DNA of 64,000 nucleotides from CG2-30-36-16 sp964372115. GTDB lineage: Bacteria; Bacteroidota; Ignavibacteria; Ignavibacteriales; Ignavibacteriaceae. The notes below the pieces were generated by a model. That model ran no database searches, was not told the DNA's origin, and saw nothing but the letters and a program-made list of their open reading frames with translations. The stretch spans positions 1-64,000 of the forward strand of contig CAYJPN010000017.1 of the NCBI GenBank assembly GCA_964372115.1, read 5' to 3'. This document shows positions 42,207 through 51,729 of the stretch, piece after piece; the first letter of the stretch is position 1, and each line of letters opens with the position of its first letter. The position numbers and the translations under genes are program-made.

Positions 42207-44633
42207 TTACATACCAGTGCCAATATCTATATTATCTCCCTGACGGTTTGTTCGCTTAAAATTATTGAAGTTATAACTCAGCATCAAACTTACAACTGGA
42301 ATCTCCTGCTTTACCAAAATATGCGTTCTATAATTTTTACCACTGTTTGATATGTTGAAGTTTGATGTATTCAAAATGTTTCTTGCCTGCAAAGTAACCG
42401 AAAATTGTTTGTTAAAAAAGTCTTGTCTGAGAGAAGCCGTAAGCATACAAAACGGTTTTGATTCGCTCTGTGCATCAATAAATTTGGCGAAGTAGTTTCC
42501 GCTTACCTGCAAACGAGTATCCGGTGTTAGGGTTAATGTTGTATTTAACCTGCAATTCCAGTTAAAAAATTCCTTATTTACCTTTTGCCCCGCAACTGTT
42601 CCGCTCAATTTGTTGCCGTATAAGTTTACTGCCGGATCGAATCGTAAAATCTGAGCTATGGAAAAACTGGAGGATATTTCAGAACCGTATGTATCCGTCT
42701 TTCCGAAATTTCCGAAGGTTGTATAAAGTTTGCCTGCCTGATCTACATAAAAATATTGCTGTGCTGTATTGTTGGAATTTCGAAAGTATGACTGCACCGA
42801 GAAATAAATTGAACCGAACATTTTTTGATAATTCAATTCGTAAGAATTTATATACTCGGGTAACAACTTAGGATTTCCCGCGCTGCTTAAATATGAATCT
42901 GAATAAAATGGGAACGGGTTTAGTAAATTTTCATTTGGTCTGTTTACTCTGCGACTGTAACTAAATTGCAGCTGATGTTCTTCGATTTTTCTTGAGATAT
43001 TTATTGACGGGAAATAATCCATTTTTTTATAGCCGTAATTTCCACCTAAAGTCTGCTGTTCAAGCAGTCTATCCATATACTCCCCTCTCAAACCGAACAT
43101 AAAATTAAAATCGTACAAAGCGCTTGTAAAAGAAATATAAGCCGCATGCACGTTATTTCTGAATTTAAATTTATTTGTTAATCCGACATCAACTACATAA
43201 CCGGGAATGCTGTAATCATATTTTTTATTTTCGATATTAAAATTTCTGTAAGAATAATTTGTTTGCGTTCCTGCTTCAAAAGAAGTTGTAGAATTTAATT
43301 TGTGAGAGTAATTTAATTTTACCCTGCCTTCGTTTCTTTCAGCATCATTTATAAACACCGTATTCAATGGATTTGTATTCCTGTTTTGAAATAACGCATC
43401 AACAGAATATTCGTTTGTTTCTTGAACGCTTGGAAGCGAAACATTTGAATATGTTGCTTCTAAGGCAATATCATTTTTATCCGGGTTAAACTTATGTAAA
43501 AAATTAAAACTTGAATTAAAATATTTTACCGGTATGTCCATTGTGTTCACATTCTCAGCATATAATATGCTTGCCGGTGTTTCATTTGTTATCTCCGCGT
43601 TTAGTGATCGAAGTAACCCGACTTTTCCAGCACTTGAATTCAGCGAAAGAGAATTGAAATCATCAAATGTGTAATCGACACCTACACGTCCGCTATATTG
43701 TTGTCTTTTATCCCTTATCGCAAGTTCAGTGTTATTATTAATATTTCCCGAATTTAAGTAAGTAGTCCTATCTATAGCCTGGTTATTAAAATTGGCATTG
43801 TCACGATAGTCAACGCCACCACTCAGGTTTAAACCATCAATATTATAATTTGCTGAAGCATCTATATTATATTTATCCCTTGTACCGCCGTTCATGTTAA
43901 CAATGCCGCTAAGTGTATATTCCTTTGTTTTTTTCAAGTTTATATTGATGATGCCTGAAGTCCCCTCCGCGTCATATTTTGCGGAAGGATTTGTAATCAG
44001 CTCAATATTCTCAATGGAGTTTGCCGGTATTTGTTTCAGAGCATCTGAACCTTGCAAAACGCTGGGTCTGCCGTTAATTAGGATTGTAAAACTTGAACTA
44101 CCGCGGAGGTAAACAGTCCCGTCCGGATCAACTCTAACAGAAGGTTGATTCTGCAAAACTTCTAATGCAGTGTTACCGGCGGCATTCAAATCCTGACTAA
44201 CATTAATAACCTTTTTATCAAGATGCAGTTCTTCGTTGACTTTTTCACCTACTACACGGGTTTCATCTAATTCAAAAGCGTTTCGTGATAGTTTTATCAT
44301 TCCGGCATCAAAAGAAACCTTGGATTGCTCAACTTTTATGTTATTTACAAATTTATTTTCATATCCGATGTAACTGACTTTTAGATAATACTCCCCTTCG
44401 GTTACATCTGTTAAAATAAATTCACCGGTAATTCCGCTCGATATTCCGTTAATATAGGATGAATCTTTAACCCGGTATAAAAGAATATTTGCATAATTAA
44501 GCGGGCTGCCATCTGTTGAGTCTACTATAGTCCCCTTTATTATTCCTTTATTAAAAGTATCTGGCATTAAAGATGTGCCGGCAAAAACCAAATTAGCAAA
44601 AAACAAAATTGTAAGTATCAGTAGTTTCTTCAT
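42207..44633 (-). CDS. TonB-dependent-receptor-like outer-membrane protein with carboxypeptidase-like N-terminal domain
   Basis: The start chosen is the ATG at 44633 (MKKLLILTILFFANLVFAG), with a GGAGG ribosome site. The frame upstream lacks signal-peptide character. The product has about 808 residues. After the signal peptide comes a carboxypeptidase-regulatory-like beta-sandwich (IKGTIVDSTDGSPLNYANILLYR…GEYYLKVSYIGYENK, about 30-115). A plug domain follows (DLNAAGNTALEVLQNQPSVRVDPDGTVYLRG…INGRPSVLQG, about 150-240) and a large beta-barrel of the outer-membrane beta-barrel family ends it. The family imports or exports unknown substrates with TonB-ExbBD. No SusD partner is adjacent, so a polysaccharide-uptake role has no support. 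The terminator at 42161 follows. Confidence 0.9.
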   Translation of the reverse strand: MKKLLILTILFFANLVFAGTSLMPDTFNKGIIKGTIVDSTDGSPLNYANILLYRVKDSSYINGISSGITGEFILTDVTEGEYYLKVSYIGYENKFVNNIKVEQSKVSFDAGMIKLSRNAFELDETRVVGEKVNEELHLDKKVINVSQDLNAAGNTALEVLQNQPSVRVDPDGTVYLRGSSSFTILINGRPSVLQGSDALKQIPANSIENIELITNPSAKYDAEGTSGIININLKKTKEYTLSGIVNMNGGTRDKYNIDASANYNIDGLNLSGGVDYRDNANFNNQAIDRTTYLNSGNINNNTELAIRDKRQQYSGRVGVDYTFDDFNSLSLNSSAGKVGLLRSLNAEITNETPASILYAENVNTMDIPVKYFNSSFNFLHKFNPDKNDIALEATYSNVSLPSVQETNEYSVDALFQNRNTNPLNTVFINDAERNEGRVKLNYSHKLNSTTSFEAGTQTNYSYRNFNIENKKYDYSIPGYVVDVGLTNKFKFRNNVHAAYISFTSALYDFNFMFGLRGEYMDRLLEQQTLGGNYGYKKMDYFPSINISRKIEEHQLQFSYSRRVNRPNENLLNPFPFYSDSYLSSAGNPKLLPEYINSYELNYQKMFGSIYFSVQSYFRNSNNTAQQYFYVDQAGKLYTTFGNFGKTDTYGSEISSSFSIAQILRFDPAVNLYGNKLSGTVAGQKVNKEFFNWNCRLNTTLTLTPDTRLQVSGNYFAKFIDAQSESKPFCMLTASLRQDFFNKQFSVTLQARNILNTSNFNISNSGKNYRTHILVKQEIPVVSLMLSYNFNNFKRTNRQGDNIDIGTGM

Positions 44634-44879
44634 TTTATCCTCCATAAGACAATAATTTTGCCGCAAAGATATTTTTAAAAACCTCAATAGTAGGCAATTT
44701 TGTTTTAACCGGCACAATTACTCATTAAGCGGATTTATTTTATTATTAAATAGCAAAAATATTGAGCATAATTTTCACATTTAACCAGTGTATCTAAAGT
44801 ATCCACAAATATTTACGATTATTTAATATGCATGAATTTATTTGACGGATAACTATGCGCAATTTTAGGATTTTACTTA

Positions 44880-46529
44880 ATGAACATTTTTAAAAATATT
44901 TTTGCTGAATTGCATGAGGTTGACTATTTCCAGAATGGAAAAGTTCATTATTTAAATAAAGAATATGAAGAAGCAGTTGATCAGTTTACAAATGCATTGG
45001 CATCCAGCCCGGATCATCTTACATCATTGTATGGGCGCGGATTGTCCTATTTAGAATTGAAGAATTTCACAGCAGCCAGGAAAGATTTCGAAAAGATAGA
45101 ATTAGTATCTCCAAAATTAAAAACAAAAATTGCGTTTTATATCGGTTTAGTTGAGTTTGGAGAAGGACATTACAAAAATTCCGTTACCCATTTTACCCGT
45201 TATATAAAAACGAACCCAAGTGATAGCGAGGCATATTTTCATCGTGGTATTTCATATTTTAACTTAGATAAATTAAATGAAGCGCTGAGTGATTTTGATT
45301 CTGCGATATTTATTTCACCACGCAATTATTTATATTTTATTTCCCGCAGCGAGGTCAATTTAAAACTCTCAAAATTGAGCCATGCATTAACAGATTCCAA
45401 CAAAGCAATAGAGCTAAAAGCTAATGACCCGCGAAATTATTTTTTACGCGGAACAGTAAAACTAAAACAAAAAAATTACGAGTCGGCGCAACGAGACTTC
45501 GAAACTGTTATAAAATACGAACCCAACAATGGCGAGGCTTATTTTCAATTAGCAAAAATTTATTTTGAACAAAAAAACTTCGGAAAAGCTCTCGAATTTT
45601 CATCAAACGCAGTACAACACTCTGCCCTTCATGTTGAAGCATACATAACTCGTGCAGAAATTAAATTTTTCCTGGACGATCCGGATGGCGCGATGGAAGA
45701 CTACGCAGAAGCTTTACAAATTGAACCAACTAATCCAAATATCTACTTGGAGCGTGGCAAATTAAAAAAATTTTTGATGGACTTTGAAGGAACAAGAGAA
45801 GATTATCAAGCAGCCTTAAAAGCAGATCCTAAAAATGCCGAAATTCATTTTTTAAATGCCGCACTCGAAATTGAATTGGAAAATTTCACATCTGCCCTTC
45901 CGTATTTAAACACGGCAATTAAACTTTCGCCTAATATGGAAGAAGCCATAAGGTATAGAGGTATAATAAACTATAATCTTGGTAATTATACAGCGTCAAT
46001 CTCTGACCTGAATAGAGCCGCCGTTATAAATAGTAAACGAGCAGAAATCTTTTTCTATCGTGGAAATGCTAAAGCTAAATTAGGTGATATGGACGGCGCT
46101 ATCCAGGACCTGACAATTGCAATGATGGACCCGGATTATTATGCCGCATATATAAGTCGTGGAATTTTAAAACTCAATACCGGTGACCCGGAAAGCGGTT
46201 TAAGTGATTTTACAAAGGCTGTAAGAATCCATCCTAAAAATCCTGAGGGTTATGTACATAGAGCAAAAGCAAACCGCGCATTAGACAATCTGTCGGAATC
46301 ATTAAAAGATTTGAATAAAGCCATCGAATTAAATGCACGATTTCATGAAGCTTTTTTTTTCCGCGCGGTTGTTCACTTTAACCTTAAATATTATAAACAG
46401 GCAATTGAAGATGCGGAAAAAGCAATTTATTTGAGACAAGACTATGAACCGCTGCTGCAGTATATAATGGATGAGTGTAAAAGTCTGCTCAACTCAAAAT
46501 GTTTATCATTACTTCAGCCTAAAGATTAG
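44880..46529 (+). CDS. Tetratricopeptide-repeat protein
   Basis: The product has 549 residues with no signal peptide. It is almost entirely TPR, with about 14-15 repeats of 34 residues (for example AYFHRGISYFNLDKLNEALSDFDSAI and NYFLRGTVKLKQKNYESAQRDFETVI). TPR proteins are protein-binding scaffolds. No catalytic domain is present, so a partner cannot be named. The frame starts at an ATG with a weak AGGA site and ends close to the convergent small cysteine-rich gene at 46573. It forms a divergent pair with the TonB-type receptor, with a 246-bp spacer between the two start codons. Confidence 0.88.
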   Translation: MNIFKNIFAELHEVDYFQNGKVHYLNKEYEEAVDQFTNALASSPDHLTSLYGRGLSYLELKNFTAARKDFEKIELVSPKLKTKIAFYIGLVEFGEGHYKNSVTHFTRYIKTNPSDSEAYFHRGISYFNLDKLNEALSDFDSAIFISPRNYLYFISRSEVNLKLSKLSHALTDSNKAIELKANDPRNYFLRGTVKLKQKNYESAQRDFETVIKYEPNNGEAYFQLAKIYFEQKNFGKALEFSSNAVQHSALHVEAYITRAEIKFFLDDPDGAMEDYAEALQIEPTNPNIYLERGKLKKFLMDFEGTREDYQAALKADPKNAEIHFLNAALEIELENFTSALPYLNTAIKLSPNMEEAIRYRGIINYNLGNYTASISDLNRAAVINSKRAEIFFYRGNAKAKLGDMDGAIQDLTIAMMDPDYYAAYISRGILKLNTGDPESGLSDFTKAVRIHPKNPEGYVHRAKANRALDNLSESLKDLNKAIELNARFHEAFFFRAVVHFNLKYYKQAIEDAEKAIYLRQDYEPLLQYIMDECKSLLNSKCLSLLQPKD

Positions 46530-46572
46530 TCAAAAACCAATTGAGGTTTTGTTTCCGAGCGGCTTTTCCGTA

Positions 46573-46773
46573 TCAAAATCTTCTGTCAATTTTGCGAAAT
46601 TGCGGTCTACGTTTTACTTCGAATTTCAGACATTCCCTACCCGAGGCTTCGTATACTTCCGTGCCGGGCAAAAACTTTGATTTGAATTCCATAATAGCAC
46701 AACCGTAGGGTTTCTTTGGATCCCATGTAATTTTAAAATATATGCATTGCCGGCAGTTTGTTTTCATACTCAA
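46573..46773 (-). CDS. Small conserved four-cysteine protein
   Basis: The product has 66 residues. The pattern is CRQCIYFKITWDPKKPYGC…FKSKFLP…SGRECLKFE. Four cysteines (about 8, 11, 25 and 48) and the TWDPxxPYGC and SGxxCLxF motifs match a small protein found in many proteobacteria and related phyla, sometimes wrongly named uracil-DNA glycosylase. A bound metal is likely from the cysteine layout. The role is unknown. It converges with the TPR gene. Confidence 0.7.
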   Translation of the reverse strand: MSMKTNCRQCIYFKITWDPKKPYGCAIMEFKSKFLPGTEVYEASGRECLKFEVKRRPQFRKIDRRF

Positions 46774-46806
46774 TTATCGAAAAAAAGGAATAACTAGTTT
46801 AGAGCT

Positions 46807-46837
46807 TTTGGGGGACAGCTATTTTTTGTTAAATTTG
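46807..46837 (+). promoter_or_regulatory. Bacteroidota-type promoter of the gene at 46860
   Basis: TTTG at 46807-46810 and TAAATTTG at 46830-46837 with a 19-base gap. The gene's ATG lies 23 bp downstream, which leaves a leader of about 15-18 nt. Confidence 0.65.
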
Positions 46838-46859
46838 AGCATATTAAATAGAGATATAA

Positions 46860-47129
46860 ATGCGCCAGATATATTTAAGAAAAGATTATCAATTTGGAAT
46901 TCGTAAAATAATGATTGACATGTCATCCCTCGTTTCTCATAAAAATATACGTTTACCCAAAGAAAAATTTGAAGACCAACTTTATTTGCCTTACTTGCCG
47001 GATGTAAAAAATAAATTAAATATTGAAAAATATTTTCTTTTAAAGGCGAATATGGTTAAGGAAGATGACAATTTTTACTATTTCGAATACAAATTTAAAC
47101 CCGAACAAGTTGAGGAAACTGCTTACTAA
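46860..47129 (+). CDS. Small protein of unknown function
   Basis: The product has 89 residues with no signal peptide or membrane segment. The sequence is basic at the start (MRQIYLRKDYQFGIRK) and acidic at the end (KPEQVEETAY). It has no motif I recognise. Support for a real gene comes from the clear promoter just upstream and codon usage like that of its neighbours. It may also be a fast-evolving lineage-specific gene. A 100-bp element with terminal inverted repeats starts 4 bp after its stop. Confidence 0.55.
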   Translation: MRQIYLRKDYQFGIRKIMIDMSSLVSHKNIRLPKEKFEDQLYLPYLPDVKNKLNIEKYFLLKANMVKEDDNFYYFEYKFKPEQVEETAY

Positions 47130-47133
47130 AAAC

Positions 47134-47233
47134 GGGACTTTCTCAAAATAATTATCTGCGAAACATAAACTTTTAGTGTGACTTAAATGCCTCTCTAAAA
47201 TTAACTTTGCAAAACACTTTTTAAGAAAGTCCC
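47134..47233. repeat. 100-bp element with 15-bp terminal inverted repeats (MITE-like or long terminator)
   Basis: The left end GGGACTTTCTCAAAA and the inverted right end GGGACTTTCTTAAAA match in 14 of 15 bases. The inside has no reading frame. No target-site duplication is evident in the flanks. It lies exactly between two convergent genes (stops at 47129 and 47244). It could be a small non-autonomous transposon or a two-way transcription end. Confidence 0.5.
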
Positions 47234-47243
47234 TATTGTTTAT

Positions 47244-47720
47244 TTAAAAATTTACGTTTGAAGAATATTTATATTCTACTTCAACCTCCCACATACTCTG
47301 TGCAGGGTCGCCCTGATTTATAACTTTAAACTTTACGTATCCATCATGTGCCTGCACCACCCAAACATCACCATTTGCAAGCGGTGTTGCGCAAACATCC
47401 GTCTGCCATTTTGTTTCATCAACCTTTGTAACTGAGGCAAGATCCACATTACCTACACGATAAATTTTGTTGTTAAAAGTTCTAAACCAAATGCCCGTTC
47501 CACCACCGGTTCCGGGTTCGCACCATCCTATAGTTTCTCCGTCAACTAAAGTGTAATCTACTTCTGCACCTGTTTTTTGTGTTGACCAGTCTATACCCAA
47601 ATGAGAAACAGTAATTTTAGAAGTTCCGCTGTTTCCGGGCGTGGAAGGATTTTCATCTTTATTACAGCCACCTGCAAACAAGAATGTTATAAGTACAACA
47701 ATATTAAGAACGATTTTCAT
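47244..47720 (-). CDS. Lipoprotein of unknown function
   Basis: The product has 158 residues. A lipobox FAGGC puts the lipid-bound cysteine at 19, and a low-complexity NPSTPGNSGTSK linker follows. The mature part is beta-rich (DYTLVDGETIGWCEPGTGGGTGIWFRTFNNKIYRVG…DVWVVQAHDGYVKFKV) and resembles small lipid-anchored beta-sandwich or HmuY-like proteins. Two cysteines at about 67 and 110 could form a disulfide. HmuY proteins bind haem in Bacteroidota, but no haem receptor is adjacent and the likeness is weak. The zinc-ribbon gene lies 17 bp upstream in the same direction, so the two may be co-transcribed. Confidence 0.72.
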   Translation of the reverse strand: MKIVLNIVVLITFLFAGGCNKDENPSTPGNSGTSKITVSHLGIDWSTQKTGAEVDYTLVDGETIGWCEPGTGGGTGIWFRTFNNKIYRVGNVDLASVTKVDETKWQTDVCATPLANGDVWVVQAHDGYVKFKVINQGDPAQSMWEVEVEYKYSSNVNF

Positions 47721-47737
47721 TTTTTCTCCTAATAATT

Positions 47738-47962
47738 TTAGAAAGGTTTTACATTTTCATCTTTTAATTTACCCGGGTAATTATTACCGCAATATTTGCA
47801 AAATTTTGCATATGGGTTATCAATAGTCTTCCCGCAACCGGGACACATATCTATTAGTTTGCTGCCGCATAATGAACAAAACTCATCAGCTTCAGCAGTG
47901 TGGCAAAAGTATTTACACTTAGGGCAAATTTTATAATAGCTTGATGATACTTTTTCATTCAT
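47738..47962 (-). CDS. Small double zinc-ribbon protein
   Basis: The product has 74 residues with no signal peptide. It has four cysteine pairs: CPKC and FCSLCG (first ribbon, with an extra C and H), then CPGCG and FCKYCG (second ribbon). This is the DZANK/zinc-ribbon_2 layout that binds two zinc ions. Such small proteins often bind nucleic acid or partner proteins. Nothing more can be said about its role. It lies just upstream of the lipoprotein gene, and both are read away from the sensor kinase gene. Confidence 0.72.
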   Translation of the reverse strand: MNEKVSSSYYKICPKCKYFCHTAEADEFCSLCGSKLIDMCPGCGKTIDNPYAKFCKYCGNNYPGKLKDENVKPF

Positions 47963-48192
47963 GCTTTTCTCTCTTGTGTTGAGTTAAATGCTTTGATAAT
48001 AATAAAAAATAGTGGCAATTACTGATAAACGTCTACTTTTAAATCATTGCCATGACTTTTACAAAACAATCGTTGTACCAGAGAAAAAAGATGATATTTT
48101 CTCAGTATTTTGTTTTAATTAAACAAAATCTTGGTTATTTTTTGGGTGATTGTATCTCTTGAAGGCAACACTGATATATCAACAAGCAACAG

Positions 48193-51100
48193 ATGCTAAT
48201 AAAATTCTTTATAAAAATAATTTTTGTTTCTTCACTACTTTCAATATTCTCATTTCCACAGAATATTAGAATAAAACTTGAGGAAATAAAAAACCCATCA
48301 GACAATGTGATAAGAGTTTTGAGCGGAAATTCACTTAATGATTTTTGGGTGAATGACGCCAATGGTAACCTTTATCATTTTTTTGAGAATCGCTGGAAAA
48401 AATTCGACGGTCCCCAGGGATTTATTTCCAATACTTCAATCATCACCCCCGATTCTGATTCTAATTTTTTAATGATGTTGTGGGATAAAGAGTGGCGCAC
48501 TCATTTTTTTAAGTTCACAGGCAAAAGCTGGTTAAAATTACCTTTTATTCATCCCTACCCAATTCAAAAATTTATTAAGTACAACAATAAGGTCAACTAT
48601 ATTATAGGCAACTTCGGCTCGCTTTTAAAATACGAGCGCGATAGTATTACTATAATAAAAACACCGATTGAGGAACATCTTATCAGTGCGGTTGCCGAAT
48701 CAAAGGATGTAGTTTGGATTGGAACACAGGGTAACGGGATTTTTAGATACGATGGGAAAAATTTTAAACCGTACAAAATTAAAGATCAGGCAAAAACATG
48801 GATTAGTGCAATATGGATTTCAGAAAAAAAGAATATCTATGTTCAAACACATCATAATGAAATATATACTCTCAAAAATGATACATTTATACAAGTGGAT
48901 AATAGTAATGACAGTATTCCACACCTTCCAGATAAATTCGGTTTCATTTTATATACGAGTAATGATCAAAAATATCCTTCAACTTCATTTTATATTCCAA
49001 AAGAAAAGGATATCAGTTCAATATGTCGACTAAAAGATAATACCTATATTTTCAGTTCCACTTCAGGGAAACTTTTTACCGGAAAAGAATGCAATCAATT
49101 GTTTTTTTATGACCTGGCTAGTAGTTTTGGTGTTGCCGGCGATGCACGCAACCAGGTTTTAACCGCTGCTTTTCGTGATTTGAACGGGGATAACCAGCCT
49201 GAACTATTTATGCTCAATTTCGACTATACAAAAAGTTTGAAAGTTTTTCTGAACGAAAAAGACCATAAGTTTACGGAGATTACTGCATTAACAGGTTTAA
49301 ATAGTTTAGCAGAAAAATCAGCTTCCTTTTATGTTACAGATATTAATGAAGACGGTAAACTTGATATCGTCTTTGTAAATTTGATAGACGGACGCTGCCA
49401 GCTTTTGACAACAGAATTAAAAAATGATTACTTTTTTTCGCTGAAACAAATAATCGATTTTTCTCCAGTGTACAATGTTGTTGCTCCTATTAACATCAGG
49501 TTTACAGACTTTGATCTTGACGGCGATCTTGATTTAAACATAGTTCGTTATTATGGTGACGATTTGCTTCACGGAAGTTCTTTCTTTTTAGAAAATAAAT
49601 CGTGGGGAAATTTTGTTTTAGCGGGTAAAAAATTTAATGATTTAGATTCATGGAATACTCAGTCAATCTTTGCCGATTTTGATGGGAATGGAAAAAACGA
49701 CTGGTTTGTATCAAATAAATGGCGCAAAGATCAATTGTTGCTGAACCGTAATGGTAGGTGGGCAGCTACAAATTTTTCCAATTTAACTTTCGATACTTTA
49801 AAGTACATGAATACAGTCGGCAGCACTACGATAGACTATGATGTGGACGGAGATCTCGATCTTTTGTTGATTACAGAGGAACAAACAATAAGAATATTAA
49901 AAAATGACGGGAAAGCAAATTTTTCAGATGTAACTGATTCTTTAATTCCACCGGCAATTTTTGAAGAAGGTATAAAAGCCGAGTTTAAACATATCTTAAA
50001 TACTGCTGATTTTAACAACGATGGTTACCCCGATATATTTTTAACAATTTTTAATCACAGGCTTTCTCAAAACTTTCTGCTGCTAAACCGTAATGCACTA
50101 TATTTTGAAGATGTAACTGAGTTCGCCGGAGTAAAACTTCCTTATTCGAGCGGTGTAATTTGCGCGGATGTTGATGACGATGGAGATATAGATATCTTCG
50201 GTTTTGGAAACGGACTTAATAACCTATGGATAAACATGACCAACGATAACAATTATTTTAAAATTGTTCCAAAGGGTGTTTATTCAAACAGAACCGGTGT
50301 TGGAGTTAAAATTTGGATTTATGATTCAGGCCATTTTAATGACCAGGCTTATCTGCGTGGTTATACTCAAACCGGCACAATCGATTTTGGGAATAATCAG
50401 ATAAATGATGATGTGGTTCATTTCGGTATTAGCGCAGCAAAAAAATATGATTTGAAAATTCAATTTCAAGGCGGAACTATAAAACGACTTGAGAATATCC
50501 GGCCGGGGAAAACCCTCATTGTATCCGAAACCAATGAAATAACCGCATTTATATATTTACTACCCGGAAATATTTTTCGCTATTTACGTCAAGAAGAGGT
50601 AATATTTTATATAATCTCTTTTCTACTCGGTATGGGAATAATTTTTGGGGGGATAAAATTCGGATACAAAAAATTTAAATGGGACACCAAACTTACCGTA
50701 ATGTTAATAGGTGTTAATGTAACAATTTTTTGGATATTAATTCTTCTTTCAAGCGATTCGCTTTTTGTACTTAAATATTTTTTACCGGTTGGTGTTGTTT
50801 CCGCCGGTATTCTTTTACCAAATCTCATTTACTTCCGGCTACAAAAAAACGTAAGTAAAAATATTTCGCAGGCTGAACTTCACGATAAACTCTTTCAACT
50901 ACTTATCAATTTTACGCATGGGGAATGGGCTTTACGAAATTTGAACAGTTTGCAGCTTCTGTGCCAAAATGTTCCGCAGAATACAAATGATGAATCTTTC
51001 CTAAAGCAGTTCGAAGAACGAAGAGCAACTTTCAGAAAAATGACATTACCTGCCATTGATAATATACTCGTATACTGCGCTTACATGAATTTGGACAAGG

Positions 51101-51729
51101 TTTTTACAAGCGAGTTAACGCGAATTCATTCATACCTAAAAAAAATATTTATTGAAGAAAACCTATTAGTTTCTAAAACTGAATATGAAGCAGCCGCAGA
51201 TAGTATAAAAGAATTAAAACTAAAGCTGAGGGAATTAAAGGTTGGTATTTTTTCAATCTTTTCAAGTGATCCTGTAGAAGTTATTCGATCAGTATGCGAC
51301 TCGGTTGTAAGAACGTTTGAAGAGAAAAATATAATTATCGAAAAACTGAAACAATATCGAAAAAATATTCCAGTACTGATAAAAGGATACGAACTAGCGG
51401 ATATAATAGATAACTGCATAAACAACGCAACGAGAGCTATAGATATTTTCCCCGGAAAAATCACAATTTCTCTAATCCAATTTGCGCCAAAGATTTTGAT
51501 TGAGATTGAGGACAACGGTAAAGGAATAAGCAATGAAAATTTTGAAAAAATTTTTGAACGAGGATACAGTAGTGAAAAAAGTACGGGACATGGTTTGTAT
51601 CTAGCGCGCGAATCATTAAAAAAATATGGCGGTAGAATTTATCTGAAAGAAAGCCAACCCGGGAAAACAATAATTGTAATTGAACTAAACGAAGGAATTT
51701 ATAATGAAGCCTCTCCTGTTGTTAATTGA
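48193..51729 (+). CDS. Membrane sensor histidine kinase with periplasmic FG-GAP/VCBS and ASPIC-UnbV domains
   Basis: The product has 1178 residues. After a signal-like N-terminus, residues about 25-300 form propeller-like repeats (VVWIGTQGNGIFRYDGKNF). Residues about 310-680 hold FG-GAP/VCBS calcium-type repeats (DLNGDNQPELF, DINEDGKLDIV, DFDLDGDLDLN, DYDVDGDLDLL, DFNNDGYPDIF, DVDDDGDIDIF). Residues about 687-780 are an ASPIC/UnbV domain. Two or three membrane helices follow at about 803-880. The cytoplasmic part has a helical dimerisation region (with THGEWALRN) and an HATPase_c domain with N box IDNCINNAT (about 1074), EIEDNGKGI and GHGLYLARES. Its stop overlaps the response-regulator gene by 26 bp, so the pair is co-translated. 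The ligand is unknown. Confidence 0.88.
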   Translation: MLIKFFIKIIFVSSLLSIFSFPQNIRIKLEEIKNPSDNVIRVLSGNSLNDFWVNDANGNLYHFFENRWKKFDGPQGFISNTSIITPDSDSNFLMMLWDKEWRTHFFKFTGKSWLKLPFIHPYPIQKFIKYNNKVNYIIGNFGSLLKYERDSITIIKTPIEEHLISAVAESKDVVWIGTQGNGIFRYDGKNFKPYKIKDQAKTWISAIWISEKKNIYVQTHHNEIYTLKNDTFIQVDNSNDSIPHLPDKFGFILYTSNDQKYPSTSFYIPKEKDISSICRLKDNTYIFSSTSGKLFTGKECNQLFFYDLASSFGVAGDARNQVLTAAFRDLNGDNQPELFMLNFDYTKSLKVFLNEKDHKFTEITALTGLNSLAEKSASFYVTDINEDGKLDIVFVNLIDGRCQLLTTELKNDYFFSLKQIIDFSPVYNVVAPINIRFTDFDLDGDLDLNIVRYYGDDLLHGSSFFLENKSWGNFVLAGKKFNDLDSWNTQSIFADFDGNGKNDWFVSNKWRKDQLLLNRNGRWAATNFSNLTFDTLKYMNTVGSTTIDYDVDGDLDLLLITEEQTIRILKNDGKANFSDVTDSLIPPAIFEEGIKAEFKHILNTADFNNDGYPDIFLTIFNHRLSQNFLLLNRNALYFEDVTEFAGVKLPYSSGVICADVDDDGDIDIFGFGNGLNNLWINMTNDNNYFKIVPKGVYSNRTGVGVKIWIYDSGHFNDQAYLRGYTQTGTIDFGNNQINDDVVHFGISAAKKYDLKIQFQGGTIKRLENIRPGKTLIVSETNEITAFIYLLPGNIFRYLRQEEVIFYIISFLLGMGIIFGGIKFGYKKFKWDTKLTVMLIGVNVTIFWILILLSSDSLFVLKYFLPVGVVSAGILLPNLIYFRLQKNVSKNISQAELHDKLFQLLINFTHGEWALRNLNSLQLLCQNVPQNTNDESFLKQFEERRATFRKMTLPAIDNILVYCAYMNLDKVFTSELTRIHSYLKKIFIEENLLVSKTEYEAAADSIKELKLKLRELKVGIFSIFSSDPVEVIRSVCDSVVRTFEEKNIIIEKLKQYRKNIPVLIKGYELADIIDNCINNATRAIDIFPGKITISLIQFAPKILIEIEDNGKGISNENFEKIFERGYSSEKSTGHGLYLARESLKKYGGRIYLKESQPGKTIIVIELNEGIYNEASPVVN

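Noticed and set aside
42032..42223. 63-codon minus-strand frame over the small-RNA locus
   Set aside because: It reads through the terminator stem and the hairpin of the candidate RNA and has no ribosome site.
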